From the NCBI GenBank assembly GCA_951812305.1, contig CATOSB010000002.1, positions 248,001 to 312,000 on the forward strand: 64,000 nt of DNA. The letters run 5' to 3'. A program made the translations under genes and the position numbers. This DNA comes from an uncultured Paracoccaceae bacterium (GTDB lineage: Bacteria; Pseudomonadota; Alphaproteobacteria; Rhodobacterales; Rhodobacteraceae). Below are positions 53,603 to 63,194 of this stretch, piece by piece (positions within the stretch are counted from its first letter, which is position 1; every line of letters starts with the position of its first letter). The notes beneath the pieces were generated by a model that saw nothing but the letters and a program-made list of their open reading frames with translations, had not been told where the DNA came from and did no database searches.

Positions 53603-53782
53603 CAAGACGCGCGACTGCCTGCCCGTGGGATGGCGGTACAACATTTCAATGACGCGCTTTATGCCAGCAAAGTCCGTGCGAATTCGATGGCGTGCGTTGA
53701 CCATACCAAATCGCCAGCCCGTGGGGACGGGCAGGCGATCGCGCGGCGGCCCGAGGGGCCTTGATTCCGCGCGCGGCTGCAC
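53603..53782 (+). repeat. Dispersed ~180-bp intergenic repeat (family R1), copy B
   Basis: Closest relative of copy A (21211-21390): aagacgcgc-gactgcctgcccgtggga-tggcg, tttatgccagcaaagtccgtg-cgaattc, accaaatcgccagcccgtgg-ggacgggcaggcgatcgcg, cggcggcccgaggggcc-ttgattccgcgcg. It sits in the 394-base gap between dnaE and the Hint gene; nothing else seen there. Confidence 0.8.
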
Positions 53783-53935
53783 TTTGGAATGACTGTTTCA
53801 GGCCTAGAAGAACAACCGGCACCCGACGATAAACATCCCAACGCTCGCCTCACCGTAGCAACCCGTCCACCCGCCGCAAATGTTTACGCAATGGCGATGC
53901 ACGAAATCCTGCCGGTACTGACCGGCCGCGGCGCT

Positions 53936-55075
53936 TTAGCCAGCTTCCGCAAACGGCGCCGCAACCGAAACCGCATCAGAACACGATGCCTGCAACGCGC
54001 GAACCAATTTGCGTGTCTCTGCGACCGTCAACGCGGCGCGCGCCAAAGGGCCATATCGGGCGCGAGCATCCTGCAGGATGCCGGGACAGGATTTTTCCAA
54101 CCGCGCACGGTCGCCTGCGCCCATCATCGCAAGTGCCATCGGGCCGGGGTAAAAGCTTTCGGTCTCTGCCGCTTCGGCGCGGATCACCGCGTGACGTTCC
54201 AATAGAAGGTGATGATATGTCACTTCGCGCCGCCCCTTCATCACCCGGACACCGGCCAACCCTGTCAACCCCCGCGCGGGTGCCAATACTTCCGGCACCC
54301 AACAGGTTTGCGTCACGACAGGGCCCGACAAAAGCACCCGATGCTGCGGCGAAACCACCAGCGGCGCAGATGGCAATCCCGGCCCCAGCGCACCGGCAGA
54401 AATTCGAATTGGCTTCCGGTCCTCTGTCAAAGTTGCGCCCGCCAATTCGGTCCTGGCCAACCAGCGAACCTTCATCGGCCCAAAATCAGTCGTCGATACC
54501 AGATCACCAACTTGAAATGTTTCGATCAACTTGTTTCCCCAAGGCGTCCCGATCTGCGTTCCGCTGGCAAAGCAAATGATGCCCGAATAAGGTGCTGTAC
54601 TTGACGACGTGCCATTCGCGTTATCCGCCGGATCACCGTCAATGCCTTCGGCGCCGGTGAATGTCTGGCCCGACGTCGGATGTTCGCCGGAAGCATAGGC
54701 AAACCCGACATTGACCCCGTTGATTGCAACCACCCAAACCTGATTGCCCGAGCCGTCGATCATCGAAAATTCGTTCTGGATCGTCATTCCGGCGGTATAG
54801 GTCGTGCCATTGATCGTCACGTCGCTGGCCAGCGTCTGAATGCCGCCGGTTTCGACATACCCATCCTCAAAATTGGCGTCGTCGTCATCGACCTCAATCA
54901 GGGTTTGCGCGCCGCCGTTGAAAGTGAAGGTTTCCCCGATCCACGACGGGCTTCCAGAATCATAAATCGGCGCGGCGGGATCGTTGGGATGTGAATCACC
55001 TTCGATATTCGCCGTCGATAGGGCCGCAGGCGTGGTGTATAGCGACCAGTCATATATCGCGATGTAATAGGCCAT
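53936..55075 (-). CDS. Hint-domain protein 1
   Basis: 379 residues. N-terminal ~165 residues form a beta-rich, Asp-rich region (VDDDDANFEDGYVETGG, TINGTTYTAGMTIQNEF). The Hint (hedgehog/intein) domain begins at Cys168 (GIICFASGTQIGTPWGNKLIE, QVGDLVSTTDFG) and includes PLVVSPQHRVLLSG and VTYHHLLLERHAVIRAE. This architecture is common in Rhodobacterales secreted or calcium-binding repeat proteins, where the Hint domain is thought to self-cleave; function unproven. No classical signal peptide. An AT-rich stretch at 55135-55160 may be the promoter. Confidence 0.85.
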   Translation of the reverse strand: MAYYIAIYDWSLYTTPAALSTANIEGDSHPNDPAAPIYDSGSPSWIGETFTFNGGAQTLIEVDDDDANFEDGYVETGGIQTLASDVTINGTTYTAGMTIQNEFSMIDGSGNQVWVVAINGVNVGFAYASGEHPTSGQTFTGAEGIDGDPADNANGTSSSTAPYSGIICFASGTQIGTPWGNKLIETFQVGDLVSTTDFGPMKVRWLARTELAGATLTEDRKPIRISAGALGPGLPSAPLVVSPQHRVLLSGPVVTQTCWVPEVLAPARGLTGLAGVRVMKGRREVTYHHLLLERHAVIRAEAAETESFYPGPMALAMMGAGDRARLEKSCPGILQDARARYGPLARAALTVAETRKLVRALQASCSDAVSVAAPFAEAG

Positions 55076-55298
55076 TTGCCTGTATCGCTCGCTTTGCCTC
55101 TTCGTTTGTGGGTCCGATTTTTGGACTCCGTTTGACTAAACCTCTAATAAAATAAGGGTCTTTGCATGGAGCAGATGCGGCGAAGCCGGGGCAATGCTGT
55201 GCCGATGACAAGCGATTTTGACGTCTACCAAATCGAGAAATCCTTGGAACTCCATTTGGAACTTGGCGATCTCCGTGCTCCGGCAAAGAGACTGGCGT

Positions 55299-56092
55299 CT
55301 ATTGCCAGATTGCCTCGCTCAAAACCCGGCCCTCGAACCCGCGCAAGGTTGGCAATGCGAAATCGCCGAACCAGTCTTTGCCAGTGGGCATATCTGGAAA
55401 AAGCTGCTCCATCTCGGCCTGTGTTTCATCAACCTGCCCTCGAATATTCCATGCCGTTGGATAGAAACTTTCGGCAAGACAACCTTCCGCCTCGACCAGT
55501 TGATGTTGATCGAACATGAAGTGGTAATAGGTGACGTCGCCGCGCGGCATTTGGCGAATGGTGGTGCCATTGACCAGCGAAATCGCGGGCACCAACACCT
55601 CGCGCTCTGCAAAATACAGCTCGGCCAGCGGGTGATCGACCAACATCCGGTGTTGGGGAGAAACATAAAGCGGGCGCGAATTGCCCAGAATGCCGGTCTC
55701 GAACCGAACCGGCGCATGCTTGCCCTGCCCTGCAACACTGCGCCCGCCGATCCAGCGGATCGGCTGCAAGCCCGCGTCGCGTGTCCAGACCTTGTCGCCG
55801 ACATCCAACGCCTCTACCGGCACATCCCCACTCTCTGCCCGGATCCGCGTGCCGCGCGCAAAGCAAACAAGAATAAAGCTGCTCGCATCGTCGAAATTGC
55901 CGATATTGGTATTGTTGCGCGTTGCGAAATTGGTGCCCAGCGTCACCGATTGCAGATTGTCCGTGTCGATATCCGTCGCGTTGTTGTCGCGGATCATCAG
56001 GAAATAGCGTGACGTCCCTCCAACGCTGATTTCGATGATATGTGCGGCGGCCGTGATGGTCGATCCATCGCCCAGCAACCAATCCGTGCCGC
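55299..56092 (-). pseudogene. Hint-domain protein 2, 5' end lost at the prophage junction
   Basis: The frame is open at the upstream end and reads ...RIGGTDWLLGDGSTITAAAHIIEIS, then the Hint domain from ILVCFARGTRIRAESGDVPVE, VGDKVWTRDAGLQPIRWIGG, LYVSPQHRMLVDH, and VTYYHFMFDQHQLVEAEGCLAESFYP. The N-terminal part expected by analogy with Hint protein 1 is missing. The sequence switches at about 56090 into the divergently oriented phage tape-measure frame. A TTG at 56078 could start a shortened product. Confidence 0.75.
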
Positions 56093-56095
56093 CAA

Positions 56096-57349
56096 TTCGG
56101 CGACGGCGTGGTCACCGCTGCGGGGGAGCGCGCCGCCGAAATCGCCAGGACCAACAAGGCCACCGCCGAAGCCGAGGCGGCGCTGCGCAAGGCGCAACGT
56201 GGTGGTGGCGGGGGGCGCGGCAGTGATCCCGTCGCCACGCTGGAGCGTCGGCTCGAGGGCTATATCCGCACCGCCGAGCGCGCCCGGGTGTCACTGCGGG
56301 GCCTGGGCGAGGTCGAGGAGGCCCGTGCGATCGCGGCGGCCGAGGCCGCGCGTCTGGCCGAAGAAGCCATCGCCAGAGTCGGCACCGGGTCCGGCACCGC
56401 CGCGCAGGTGGCGGAGATCCGCGCGCTCGAGACCGCGCTGGTCGCGGCCGCCATGGAGGCCGCAGAGCTCAACCGGGAACTGCGCCTCGGCCCGCAGGGC
56501 GCCGCTGCCATGGCCCGGGCGCTGGAGGACTATGCCGAGGACGCGATCAACGCCGGCGACGGGATCGCCGATGCGGCCGGGAAGGCATTCAAGGGGATGG
56601 AGGACGCCCTGGTCGCTTTCGTGACCACCGGCAAGATCTCGGTCAGTTCGCTCGTCGACAGCATTCTGGCCGATCTCGCCCGCATCGTGATCCGCCGGAA
56701 CATCACCGGACCGCTGGCACAGGCGCTCGGCGGGGTGTTGGGGGGAGGGTCCCCTCTCGTCAATCCCGGCATCGCCGCCGCCAATCCGGGGTTCGCACCC
56801 ATGCCGTCGCTTTACCACGGCGGTGGCGTGGCGGGCGCCGCCGGGCTGTCGGAGGCCCGCTCAATCATTGCACGCTCCGCCCGCCACGGACCCTCTTCCC
56901 GCGAGGTGCCCGCACTGCTCACCGCCGGCGAGGCGGTACTGACCGCACCGCAGGCCGCCGCGATCGAGGCGGCGCTGGCCTCGCTTGAGCGGCCACGGTA
57001 TCACGCGGGCGGCGTGGCGATCGATCCGGGCACGATCCCGCCGCTCCCCCGCGCCGCGCCCTTGCCCGCGCCGACGGAAACGAATGGCCAGGACATCGCC
57101 GACCGGCTCGCAGCCTCTCTCACACCGCTGCTGGAGCGGCTGGCGGGCGCGACCGACGGTCCCCGCCAACTCCGCGTCCATATCGACAACACCGGCTCCG
57201 GGCCGCCCCAGCGCCCGCGCGAGGCCGCTCTCGAACTGGACGTCGAGGGGGCCGTGGTCCGGATCATTACCGAGGACGACGCGACCGGCGGGCCGATCAG
57301 CCAGACCCTGTCCCGCGCGATCGGCAAACGCCGGGGGGATTTCTGGTGA
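56096..57349 (+). pseudogene. Phage tail tape measure protein, C-terminal part
   Basis: About 418 residues; the frame is open upstream into the Hint junction. Coiled Ala/Glu-rich region (RTNKATAEAEAALRKAQRG; LEGYIRTAERARVSLRGLG), then the lambda-type tail tape measure C-terminal domain: AGKAFKGMEDALVAFVTTGK, SILADLARIVIRRNITGPLA, YHGGGVAG, REVPALLTAGEAVLTAPQ. The N-terminal several hundred residues are missing. A GTG at 56108 could begin a truncated product. Confidence 0.85.
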
Positions 57350-57711
57350 GTGCGCCGCTGCCTCTCTGGCCCTCCGAGGCCCGGATCGACGCCGAAGCGC
57401 TCGAGATCGGCCGGGCCGGGGATGTGCTGCGCACGCCGTTCGAGGACGGCACGGTGCGTCAGGCCCGCCGTGGGCGGGGTCTGCGCACATGGACGATCCT
57501 TGCCCATCTGGACAGCGATGCCGCGCATGGTCGGTTTCTCGTGTGGGCCGAGGCCCATGCCCATCGCTGGTTCGACTTTCCCGATCCGCTCGGGCCGGGG
57601 CACTTGCGCGTCCGCGTCCGGGGCGGGGCCGGCGGCATCACCGCCCGGGCCCGTGTCGCCGCAAACCTGCGCCGCTGGGAATTGCGCCTGACGCTGGAGG
57701 GGGCCGCCTGA
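57346..57711 (+). CDS. Phage minor tail protein
   Basis: 121 residues, GTG start overlapping the tape-measure stop by four bases. PLWPSEARIDAEALEIGRAG, RTPFEDGTVRQARRG, FLVWAEAHAHRWFDFPDP: a beta-rich small tail protein. Position directly after the tape measure suggests a distal tail or tail-tip component. Exact family not assigned. Confidence 0.65.
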   Translation: MSAPLPLWPSEARIDAEALEIGRAGDVLRTPFEDGTVRQARRGRGLRTWTILAHLDSDAAHGRFLVWAEAHAHRWFDFPDPLGPGHLRVRVRGGAGGITARARVAANLRRWELRLTLEGAA

Positions 57712-58184
57712 TGCCCGCGCCCGGCTTCGATATCGCCCTGCGCGCACTCGCGCCCGAGGACATCGTCCCTGCGCTGGAGATCCGTCATCCGGCGCTCGCT
57801 GATCCCCTGCGTCTGGCGGTCTCGGCGGGGAACCGCGACATCGCAGGGCAGACCTACACCGCCATCATGCTGCGGCTGAAGCTGGCCGACGACCGGGCCG
57901 GGCGGGCACCGCGCGCGGAATTGCGCATGGACAATGTCGGGCGCGAGGCGATGGAGTGGATCGCGCGCTCCGGCGGCGGCAGCGGGGCCGCCGTGCGGAT
58001 CATGCTCTGCCTGGCCGACGGCGAAACCCGGGCCCATCCCCCCGACTGGGAGCGCACGCTCGATGTGCTCGGTATCGAGGTCACCGCCGCCGAGATCGTG
58101 GCCACGCTCGGCTACGACCCCGGCCTCGACCGTGCCGCCGTGGCGCTGCGCTACGAGCCCGCAACCGCCCCAGGCCTGTTCTGA
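57711..58184 (+). CDS. DUF1833-like phage tail protein
   Basis: 157 residues, ATG at 57711 sharing one base with the previous stop. FDIALRALAPEDIVPALEIRHPALADPLRL and ELRMDNVGREAMEWI (pieces) fit DUF1833, a family found in tail modules of siphoviruses. Structural role inferred from position. Confidence 0.65.
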   Translation: MPAPGFDIALRALAPEDIVPALEIRHPALADPLRLAVSAGNRDIAGQTYTAIMLRLKLADDRAGRAPRAELRMDNVGREAMEWIARSGGGSGAAVRIMLCLADGETRAHPPDWERTLDVLGIEVTAAEIVATLGYDPGLDRAAVALRYEPATAPGLF

Positions 58185-58198
58185 AAAGGAGAAACGAC

Positions 58199-58543
58199 AT
58201 GTTGGACAGGATCACCATCAAGCGCGGCGACAGCCTCGCACTCGACTGCACCGCCTGGCTCACGCCACCAAAGGGGGCAGACGCGGGCATACCCCGCGAT
58301 GTCAACGCCTGGACGCCGGGATGCCAGATGCGCCATGAGCGGACCGGACGGCGTATCAGCCTGAGCGCCAAACCTTCGGGCGCTCAGGCGGCCCAGGGCC
58401 GGTTCGTGCTGTCCGCCCAGGCGGCAGATACGCAGGCCTGGCCCACGGGATGCTGGCACGCGGATATCCAGTTCACCAGCGCTGGTGTCGTGACGAGCAC
58501 CGACACATTCATCATCCATGTTCTGGAGGACATCACACCATGA
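58199..58543 (+). CDS. Small phage protein, beta-rich
   Basis: 114 residues from the ATG at 58199, with AAAAGGAGAAACG upstream. LDRITIKRGDSLALDCTAWL and CWHADIQFTSAGVVTSTDTFIIHVLEDI suggest an immunoglobulin-like or BppU-type beta fold. Unknown function. Confidence 0.6.
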   Translation: MLDRITIKRGDSLALDCTAWLTPPKGADAGIPRDVNAWTPGCQMRHERTGRRISLSAKPSGAQAAQGRFVLSAQAADTQAWPTGCWHADIQFTSAGVVTSTDTFIIHVLEDITP

Positions 58544-59400
58544 GCACCATCATCTCCACGAGCCAGGGCAGCGTCTCGATCAACGATGCCGCGCCGGTCA
58601 GCAGCGATATTGTCGCCCAGGGCGCCGACGCCGCCGAAAAGGCGCAGGCCGCGACAGCCGCGGCCACCAGGGCCGATACCTTTGTCACCGGCGCAAAGGC
58701 ATCCTTCCCGCTCGCGCCCAACCTTTTGGCCGATACCAGGAAGTTCGCAACCCTCTGCGGCGGAAGCGTAAACACACAGGTCGACATATTCGAAGGTCAT
58801 AATGGCTCCGCGTGGTCCGCCCATCTCTTCAACGGAACGAAGGGCACGGGCAAAATCGAGGTGGTAGCGCTGGACAGGCTTTCCGACAAACGCATCGCCT
58901 TCGGCGGCGCTCTTGAGAGGGCCACCAGCGGGCCGGACAGCGACCCTGCCTGGCACGGCTCGGATTTCCGCGTCCTGCTGTTGGATGTCAACATCACAGC
59001 GGATCAGAGCGACGGCAAGCCGGCGCGATTTTATGTGCTGCGCCAGGGCTGCCCGCGCTTTACCGGCTGGAGGAAGGGCGAGTTCAAAACCCAGGCCGCC
59101 TGTTTTGTCAACGTCGTCACGCATGACGGGGCCACCACCTTCTATCCCTCCGACAACATGTCGGCCACCCTCACGGCGGGGGGCGATCTCGAGGGCGATG
59201 GCTGGACATATCTGCACAACACCCGGCCCGGCTGGGGCGGATGCCACCAGCCGCTCTTCGAGGGCACAGGCAGCATGACCGTGGCGCTGGCGCTGCCCTA
59301 TATCGGCACCGGCGATCATGGCGGTGCGTTCATCTACGCCCAGTCGCTGGGGCGCTACACCCACGGCGATGACCGGCTGCCCGCCGGCATGACCTACTGA
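58540..59400 (+). CDS. Phage tail-associated protein of unknown function
   Basis: 286 residues, overlapping the previous gene by four bases. Short N-terminal Ala-rich helix (GADAAEKAQAATAAATRADT), then a beta-rich domain with GTGKIEVVALDRLSDKRIAFGG and GGCHQPLFEGTGSMTVALALPY. Perhaps a receptor-binding or fibre-like component; not recognised. Confidence 0.55.
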   Translation: MSTIISTSQGSVSINDAAPVSSDIVAQGADAAEKAQAATAAATRADTFVTGAKASFPLAPNLLADTRKFATLCGGSVNTQVDIFEGHNGSAWSAHLFNGTKGTGKIEVVALDRLSDKRIAFGGALERATSGPDSDPAWHGSDFRVLLLDVNITADQSDGKPARFYVLRQGCPRFTGWRKGEFKTQAACFVNVVTHDGATTFYPSDNMSATLTAGGDLEGDGWTYLHNTRPGWGGCHQPLFEGTGSMTVALALPYIGTGDHGGAFIYAQSLGRYTHGDDRLPAGMTY

Positions 59401-59414
59401 GAAGGAGACAGACA

Positions 59415-59861
59415 ATGGCACTTATCAAAAAAGGCGCGGAGACAATCGCCGCCGTGGCGCTGCGGGATGTGGATGGCTGGCTGGCGGACGAGGGTCTCGA
59501 AAAGAGCGATGTCACCGTGGAGGCAAACGACGCGGAGATCAGGACCGCCGCGCGGGCCGCAATAAACCGCACGGCCGGCGATACGGAGACTCTGGTCGGC
59601 ACCTATGGCGACGGCGTGACCTTCCTGCTGGTGGAAATCGGCAAGTTCGCTGCCGCGCTTAAGGTTGCAGGCAGTATGGCCGCCACGAAAACCGCCGCCG
59701 CCCCGCTGGCCGACGCGCTCGACCCGCTTGTGGCAGGCGTCGCCGACGGCACCATCAAACTGCCCTACAAGGTCAAGGACGGCGGGCAGGCCGACGCGCT
59801 CGCAGAGATAGGCACCCGGATCACCAAAGTAGCCGAGGCCCTCGAGACGGATGACGCGTAA
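59415..59861 (+). CDS. Small phage protein, unknown function
   Basis: 148 residues, preceded by GAAGGAG. MALIKKGAETIAAVALRDVD and KFAAALKVAGSMAATKTAAAP: helical, alanine-rich. Lies between the tail-associated protein and the peptidase gene, which it overlaps by 11 bases. Confidence 0.6.
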   Translation: MALIKKGAETIAAVALRDVDGWLADEGLEKSDVTVEANDAEIRTAARAAINRTAGDTETLVGTYGDGVTFLLVEIGKFAAALKVAGSMAATKTAAAPLADALDPLVAGVADGTIKLPYKVKDGGQADALAEIGTRITKVAEALETDDA

Positions 59862-60261
59862 GGATCGAACGCACGCCCATTGGGCCACGGCATGGGTCGG
59901 CGCCGAGGCTGAAGACTGCGCCGATCTGGTCGCTCGGGTGCGCCGCGCCGTGTTCGGGCACACCCTCGACCTGCCGCCCAGCCCCGGCAGCCTGCGTGCG
60001 CGGGACGGGGCCATCGCGGCGCTCGGCGGCGACTTTGCCCGACCGCTCGGCACAGGCGAGGCACCACAGGAGGGCGATGCGGTGCTGATGCGCGCCGCCG
60101 CGCGCACCCGCGCCCTTGGTCACCATATCGGGCTCTGGACCGGCAGTCCCGGCACCCCGCATATCCTGCATCACATGAGAGGCCTCGGCACCTGCCTGCA
60201 TCCGCTGGCGCGGCTCGAAGACCGTGGGCTCGTCCTCGCAGGCATTTACCGATGGATGTGA
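59851..60261 (+). CDS. NlpC/P60-like phage cell-wall peptidase
   Basis: 136 residues. Cys in AEAEDCADLVARVRRAVFG, the His region GDAVLMRAAARTR...HHIGLWTG, and a further His in HILHHMRGLGTCLHPL match the Cys-His-His arrangement of NlpC/P60 tail peptidases that open peptidoglycan during DNA entry. Placed immediately before the tail-tip gene as in many siphoviruses. Confidence 0.75.
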   Translation: MTRKDRTHAHWATAWVGAEAEDCADLVARVRRAVFGHTLDLPPSPGSLRARDGAIAALGGDFARPLGTGEAPQEGDAVLMRAAARTRALGHHIGLWTGSPGTPHILHHMRGLGTCLHPLARLEDRGLVLAGIYRWM

Positions 60262-62648
60262 TCCCGGACGCAACCCTGCACCGCCGTCGCACAGCCCTTG
60301 CAGACCCCCTGCTTCCCCCCTGCACCGCCGGGATCTGGCCGCACCCGCTGACGGCAGAGGGACGGATCACCATCATGCTGCCGCCCGGCGCGAGCCTCGA
60401 CAGCCTCGCCGCCGCCGCGCTCCCCGGCCTCGGTCCCGGTCTCATCCTTGTCAGCGTCGATGGCCAGGCCGTGCCACCGTCCGCCCGCGCCCGCACCCGG
60501 CTCCGCGCCGGCCAGCATGTGGTGCTGCGCCCCGCGCTCGCTGGCGGGGGCGACAGCAATCCGCTCCAGATCATCGGCACCATCGCGCTCCTCGCCCTCG
60601 GGGCCTGGCTGCCCGGTGCGCAATTCCTGGCGGGCCTCACCCCGTTCCAGGCCTCGCTCGCCTCCGCCGGCATACTGGTCGCCGGCGGTCTCGTCCTCAA
60701 CGCCCTCGTCCCGCCCCCCGGTCCCACCGGTGCCGCCGCCGGGCCGGAGCCCGTCTATTCGCTCACCGGTGGCGCCAACCGGGCACGGCCCTATGCGCCC
60801 GTCCCGCTCATCCTCGGTGCGCACCGCATCTTCCCCGATCTTGCCGCAGTACCGTGGGGCCGCTTTGACAACGACAGCAAACAGGAGCTCATCCAGACCT
60901 TCGGTCTCGGAGCAGGGGCTCCGGAGATATCCAATATCCGCATCGGCGACACCCCGCTGGACGAATTCGAAGGCGTGTCGCGCCACATCCTGCGCGGCCG
61001 CGCAGGACCCGAACGCGCCGACATCCACACCGCAGTCGGCCCCGCCCTCGACAACACCGACTGGCAGACCCGGCGGACGGCGGAGAAGAGCACCCATGTC
61101 GCCATCGATCTCGCTGCCCGCCAAACCGCCTATAACGACAGGGGCGAGGGATCGGGCCGCACCGTGACCCTGGAAATCGAGGCGCGCCCGGCCGATACCG
61201 ATACCCCATGGGCCAGCCTCGGACCCGGCACCCTCAGCCTGACCGGCGATGATCGCGCCAGTCTGGCCCGGCGCTCGACCGTCATCCCCCTGCCGTCCCC
61301 CGGCACGTGGGACATCCGCATCCGCCGCACCGCCGCACCCGCCGACGGAGACCGGGACATCGACGAACTGCAATGGGCCGCACTGCGCTCGATCCGCCCC
61401 GACCCCGGCGACTATCGCGGCCAGACACGGCTTTGGCTGCGCATCCGCGCTTCGGGCCAGTTCTCCGGCTCCCTCGACCGGCTCTCCTGCATGGCGCGCC
61501 AGCCCGTACCCGTCCCCGGCCGCAGCGGTCGCTGGCAGACAGGGCCCACATCCAACCCGGCCTGGATCTTCCTGTGGCTTGCAAAAGGCCTCCGTGTGGA
61601 CGGACGCCTGGTCGCGGGTGCCGGACTTCCACGGGCCCGCATCGACCTCGACGCGATCCGCGCCTGGGCCGCCTTCTGCAGACTCCACGAACTGCGCTGC
61701 GATGCCGTCATCTCCAGCGCCATGGAGGCCCGCGATCTGCTGACCATGATCGCCCGCTGCGGCCGCGCCAGCCCGACATGGGCCAGTGGCAGGCTCGGCG
61801 TCATATACGACGATCCCGACACCCCCGTCTCCGCCATCGTCACACCCGGAAACATCATCCCCGGCAGCCTGCGCATCGCATGGGCCAGCGGCGAGATGGC
61901 AGAGGAAATCGCGCTGCGCTATATCGACAGCGATCGCGACTGGACATGGCAGACCGTCCGCCGCCTCATGCCCGGCCTCACCGGACCCCCCGCCACAACC
62001 GTAACCGTGACATTCCCCGGCATCATTCATACCGCCCGCGCCGAAGAAGAATGCGCTCTGCAGGCCGCACGCCAGATATATCACCGCCGCCGCATCTCAT
62101 GGGAGATGGGACCCGAAGGCCTCGCCATCGCCCGCGGCGACGTCGTCGCCCTCACCCACGGTCTGCTCGACGGCGGCACCGCCGGGCGCGCCGCAGCAAG
62201 CCCGCGCCGCACTGTGTTGAACCTCGACCGCGCGGTCGGGATCGAAGACGGAGACCGCATCCTGATCCGCACCCCGAAAGGAACAATCCATGACTGCGCC
62301 GTCGACCGGCACCCCGATGACACGGCAACCGGCCCCGTCGACCGCATCCGCCTCACACCGCCGCTCCCCGAACCCCTCGACGCCGACGATGCCGACCCCA
62401 CCGACACGCTCTGGCGACTGCACTCCGTCACCGCGCCCCGCGCCCGGTTGCGCATCATCGGCACCGAACCGCGCGGCGAGGACCGCATCCGCCTCACCGC
62501 CATCGACGAGGTCGACGCCTATTATCAGGGTGCCGGTATCAAAACGCCCGACCGAACCGTACCGCGAACCCTCGATCTCACCGGGGTCGGCGGCGGGGGT
62601 GTGACCGGCTCTGGCGGCGGATCGCCGACCCCGCGCCCAACGCAGTGA
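60252..62648 (+). CDS. Phage tail-tip (host specificity, TipJ-like) protein, probably truncated
   Basis: 798 residues. Typical features: an N-terminal ubiquitin-like part, then a hydrophobic stretch (IIGTIALLALGAWLPGAQFL; LASAGILVAGGLVLNALVPPP), RPYAPVPLILGAHRIFPDLAA, and a tail-tip core with QTFGLGAGAPEISNIRIGDT. It ends VGGGGVTGSGGGSPTPRPTQ, shorter than the 1000-plus residues common in the family. Coding-like sequence continues out of frame just downstream, so the 3' end is likely frameshifted. Confidence 0.78.
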   Translation: MDVIPDATLHRRRTALADPLLPPCTAGIWPHPLTAEGRITIMLPPGASLDSLAAAALPGLGPGLILVSVDGQAVPPSARARTRLRAGQHVVLRPALAGGGDSNPLQIIGTIALLALGAWLPGAQFLAGLTPFQASLASAGILVAGGLVLNALVPPPGPTGAAAGPEPVYSLTGGANRARPYAPVPLILGAHRIFPDLAAVPWGRFDNDSKQELIQTFGLGAGAPEISNIRIGDTPLDEFEGVSRHILRGRAGPERADIHTAVGPALDNTDWQTRRTAEKSTHVAIDLAARQTAYNDRGEGSGRTVTLEIEARPADTDTPWASLGPGTLSLTGDDRASLARRSTVIPLPSPGTWDIRIRRTAAPADGDRDIDELQWAALRSIRPDPGDYRGQTRLWLRIRASGQFSGSLDRLSCMARQPVPVPGRSGRWQTGPTSNPAWIFLWLAKGLRVDGRLVAGAGLPRARIDLDAIRAWAAFCRLHELRCDAVISSAMEARDLLTMIARCGRASPTWASGRLGVIYDDPDTPVSAIVTPGNIIPGSLRIAWASGEMAEEIALRYIDSDRDWTWQTVRRLMPGLTGPPATTVTVTFPGIIHTARAEEECALQAARQIYHRRRISWEMGPEGLAIARGDVVALTHGLLDGGTAGRAAASPRRTVLNLDRAVGIEDGDRILIRTPKGTIHDCAVDRHPDDTATGPVDRIRLTPPLPEPLDADDADPTDTLWRLHSVTAPRARLRIIGTEPRGEDRIRLTAIDEVDAYYQGAGIKTPDRTVPRTLDLTGVGGGGVTGSGGGSPTPRPTQ

Positions 62649-62790
62649 CGCGGACGGTGGAGGTGGTCGGCAGTGCTTCCCGACAACCGTCGTCGAGCGC
62701 TACGACCAGGCCGATGACCAACCGACATTCACCGCAACGAGCAACTTCCGCGACAATTGGCAGCCTGGAAAAGTGCTCGATTTTCAACAC
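62640..62790 (+). pseudogene. Decayed continuation of the tail-tip or following phage gene
   Basis: Out of frame with the upstream gene, codons read RTVEVVGSAS in one frame and TTVVERYDQADDQPTFTATS-NFRDNWQPGK in another. Both look like real phage protein sequence, so at least two frameshifts separate them. Beyond about 62790 no phage-like sequence is seen. Confidence 0.5.
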
Positions 62791-63194
62791 TTTTACATAC
62801 CCGTTTCCAGCCAAAAACAGCCCCGAAAATCCAACCGGTTTCCAGCCAAAAACTCCGCCGATTCCAAAGACTTTTGTCGCGGATTCTGAAAGACTTTTGT
62901 CGCGCTACAACTCGATAAGCCTTGCACCGAAGATCGGCATGACATTCGCGCACTTTATTGTTCTCGTTATGCGAACAATCGCGGCGAATTGGGGGGTATC
63001 TTTGACAACCCTGCGGCGAATTGCGTGAAAAATTGAGACAAATTTGTGCCGAATTGGGGATTGTTTCCACATTGGGAGGGAAGCGGTGAACGCCGGGGCG
63101 GAGAAACATTTCCGTCAAATTTCATCGGCGAGGTTTCGGCCAAACCTGACATCCGCAACTGCCATTTATGCCAGGTTAACAGCGCGAAACGCCC
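62791..63194. other. Non-coding stretch with short direct repeats
   Basis: No gene recognised. Two pairs of direct repeats: ggtttccagccaaaaac (and a near copy about 35 bases earlier) and aagacttttgtcgcg (twice, about 25 bases apart, 62870-62902). Then A/T-rich sequence to the R1 repeat. Confidence 0.5.

Larger units (their letters stand above)
56090..62790 (+). mobile_element. Prophage remnant: siphovirus-type tail module
   Basis: Eight plus-strand genes packed with short overlaps, higher in G+C than the flanks, all tail-related where recognisable. No head, lysogeny, integrase or lysis genes are present; the first gene lacks its 5' part and the last is decayed. Not the Rhodobacter gene-transfer-agent order (gp12-gp15). 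Confidence 0.8.

Noticed and set aside
53936..55075. Active intein inside a host protein
   Set aside because: The Hint domain is C-terminal with no following extein, as in Rhodobacterales Hint proteins, so protein splicing is not expected.
60246..62084. 612-codon minus-strand frame opposite the tail-tip gene
   Set aside because: Antisense frame in very G/C-rich DNA; the plus-strand gene has family motifs and proper overlaps with neighbours.
57346..62648. Gene transfer agent cluster
   Set aside because: The order and sizes (tape measure, DUF1833-like, NlpC/P60, 798-aa tail tip) differ from the Rhodobacter GTA gp12-gp15 set, and capsid/portal genes are absent.
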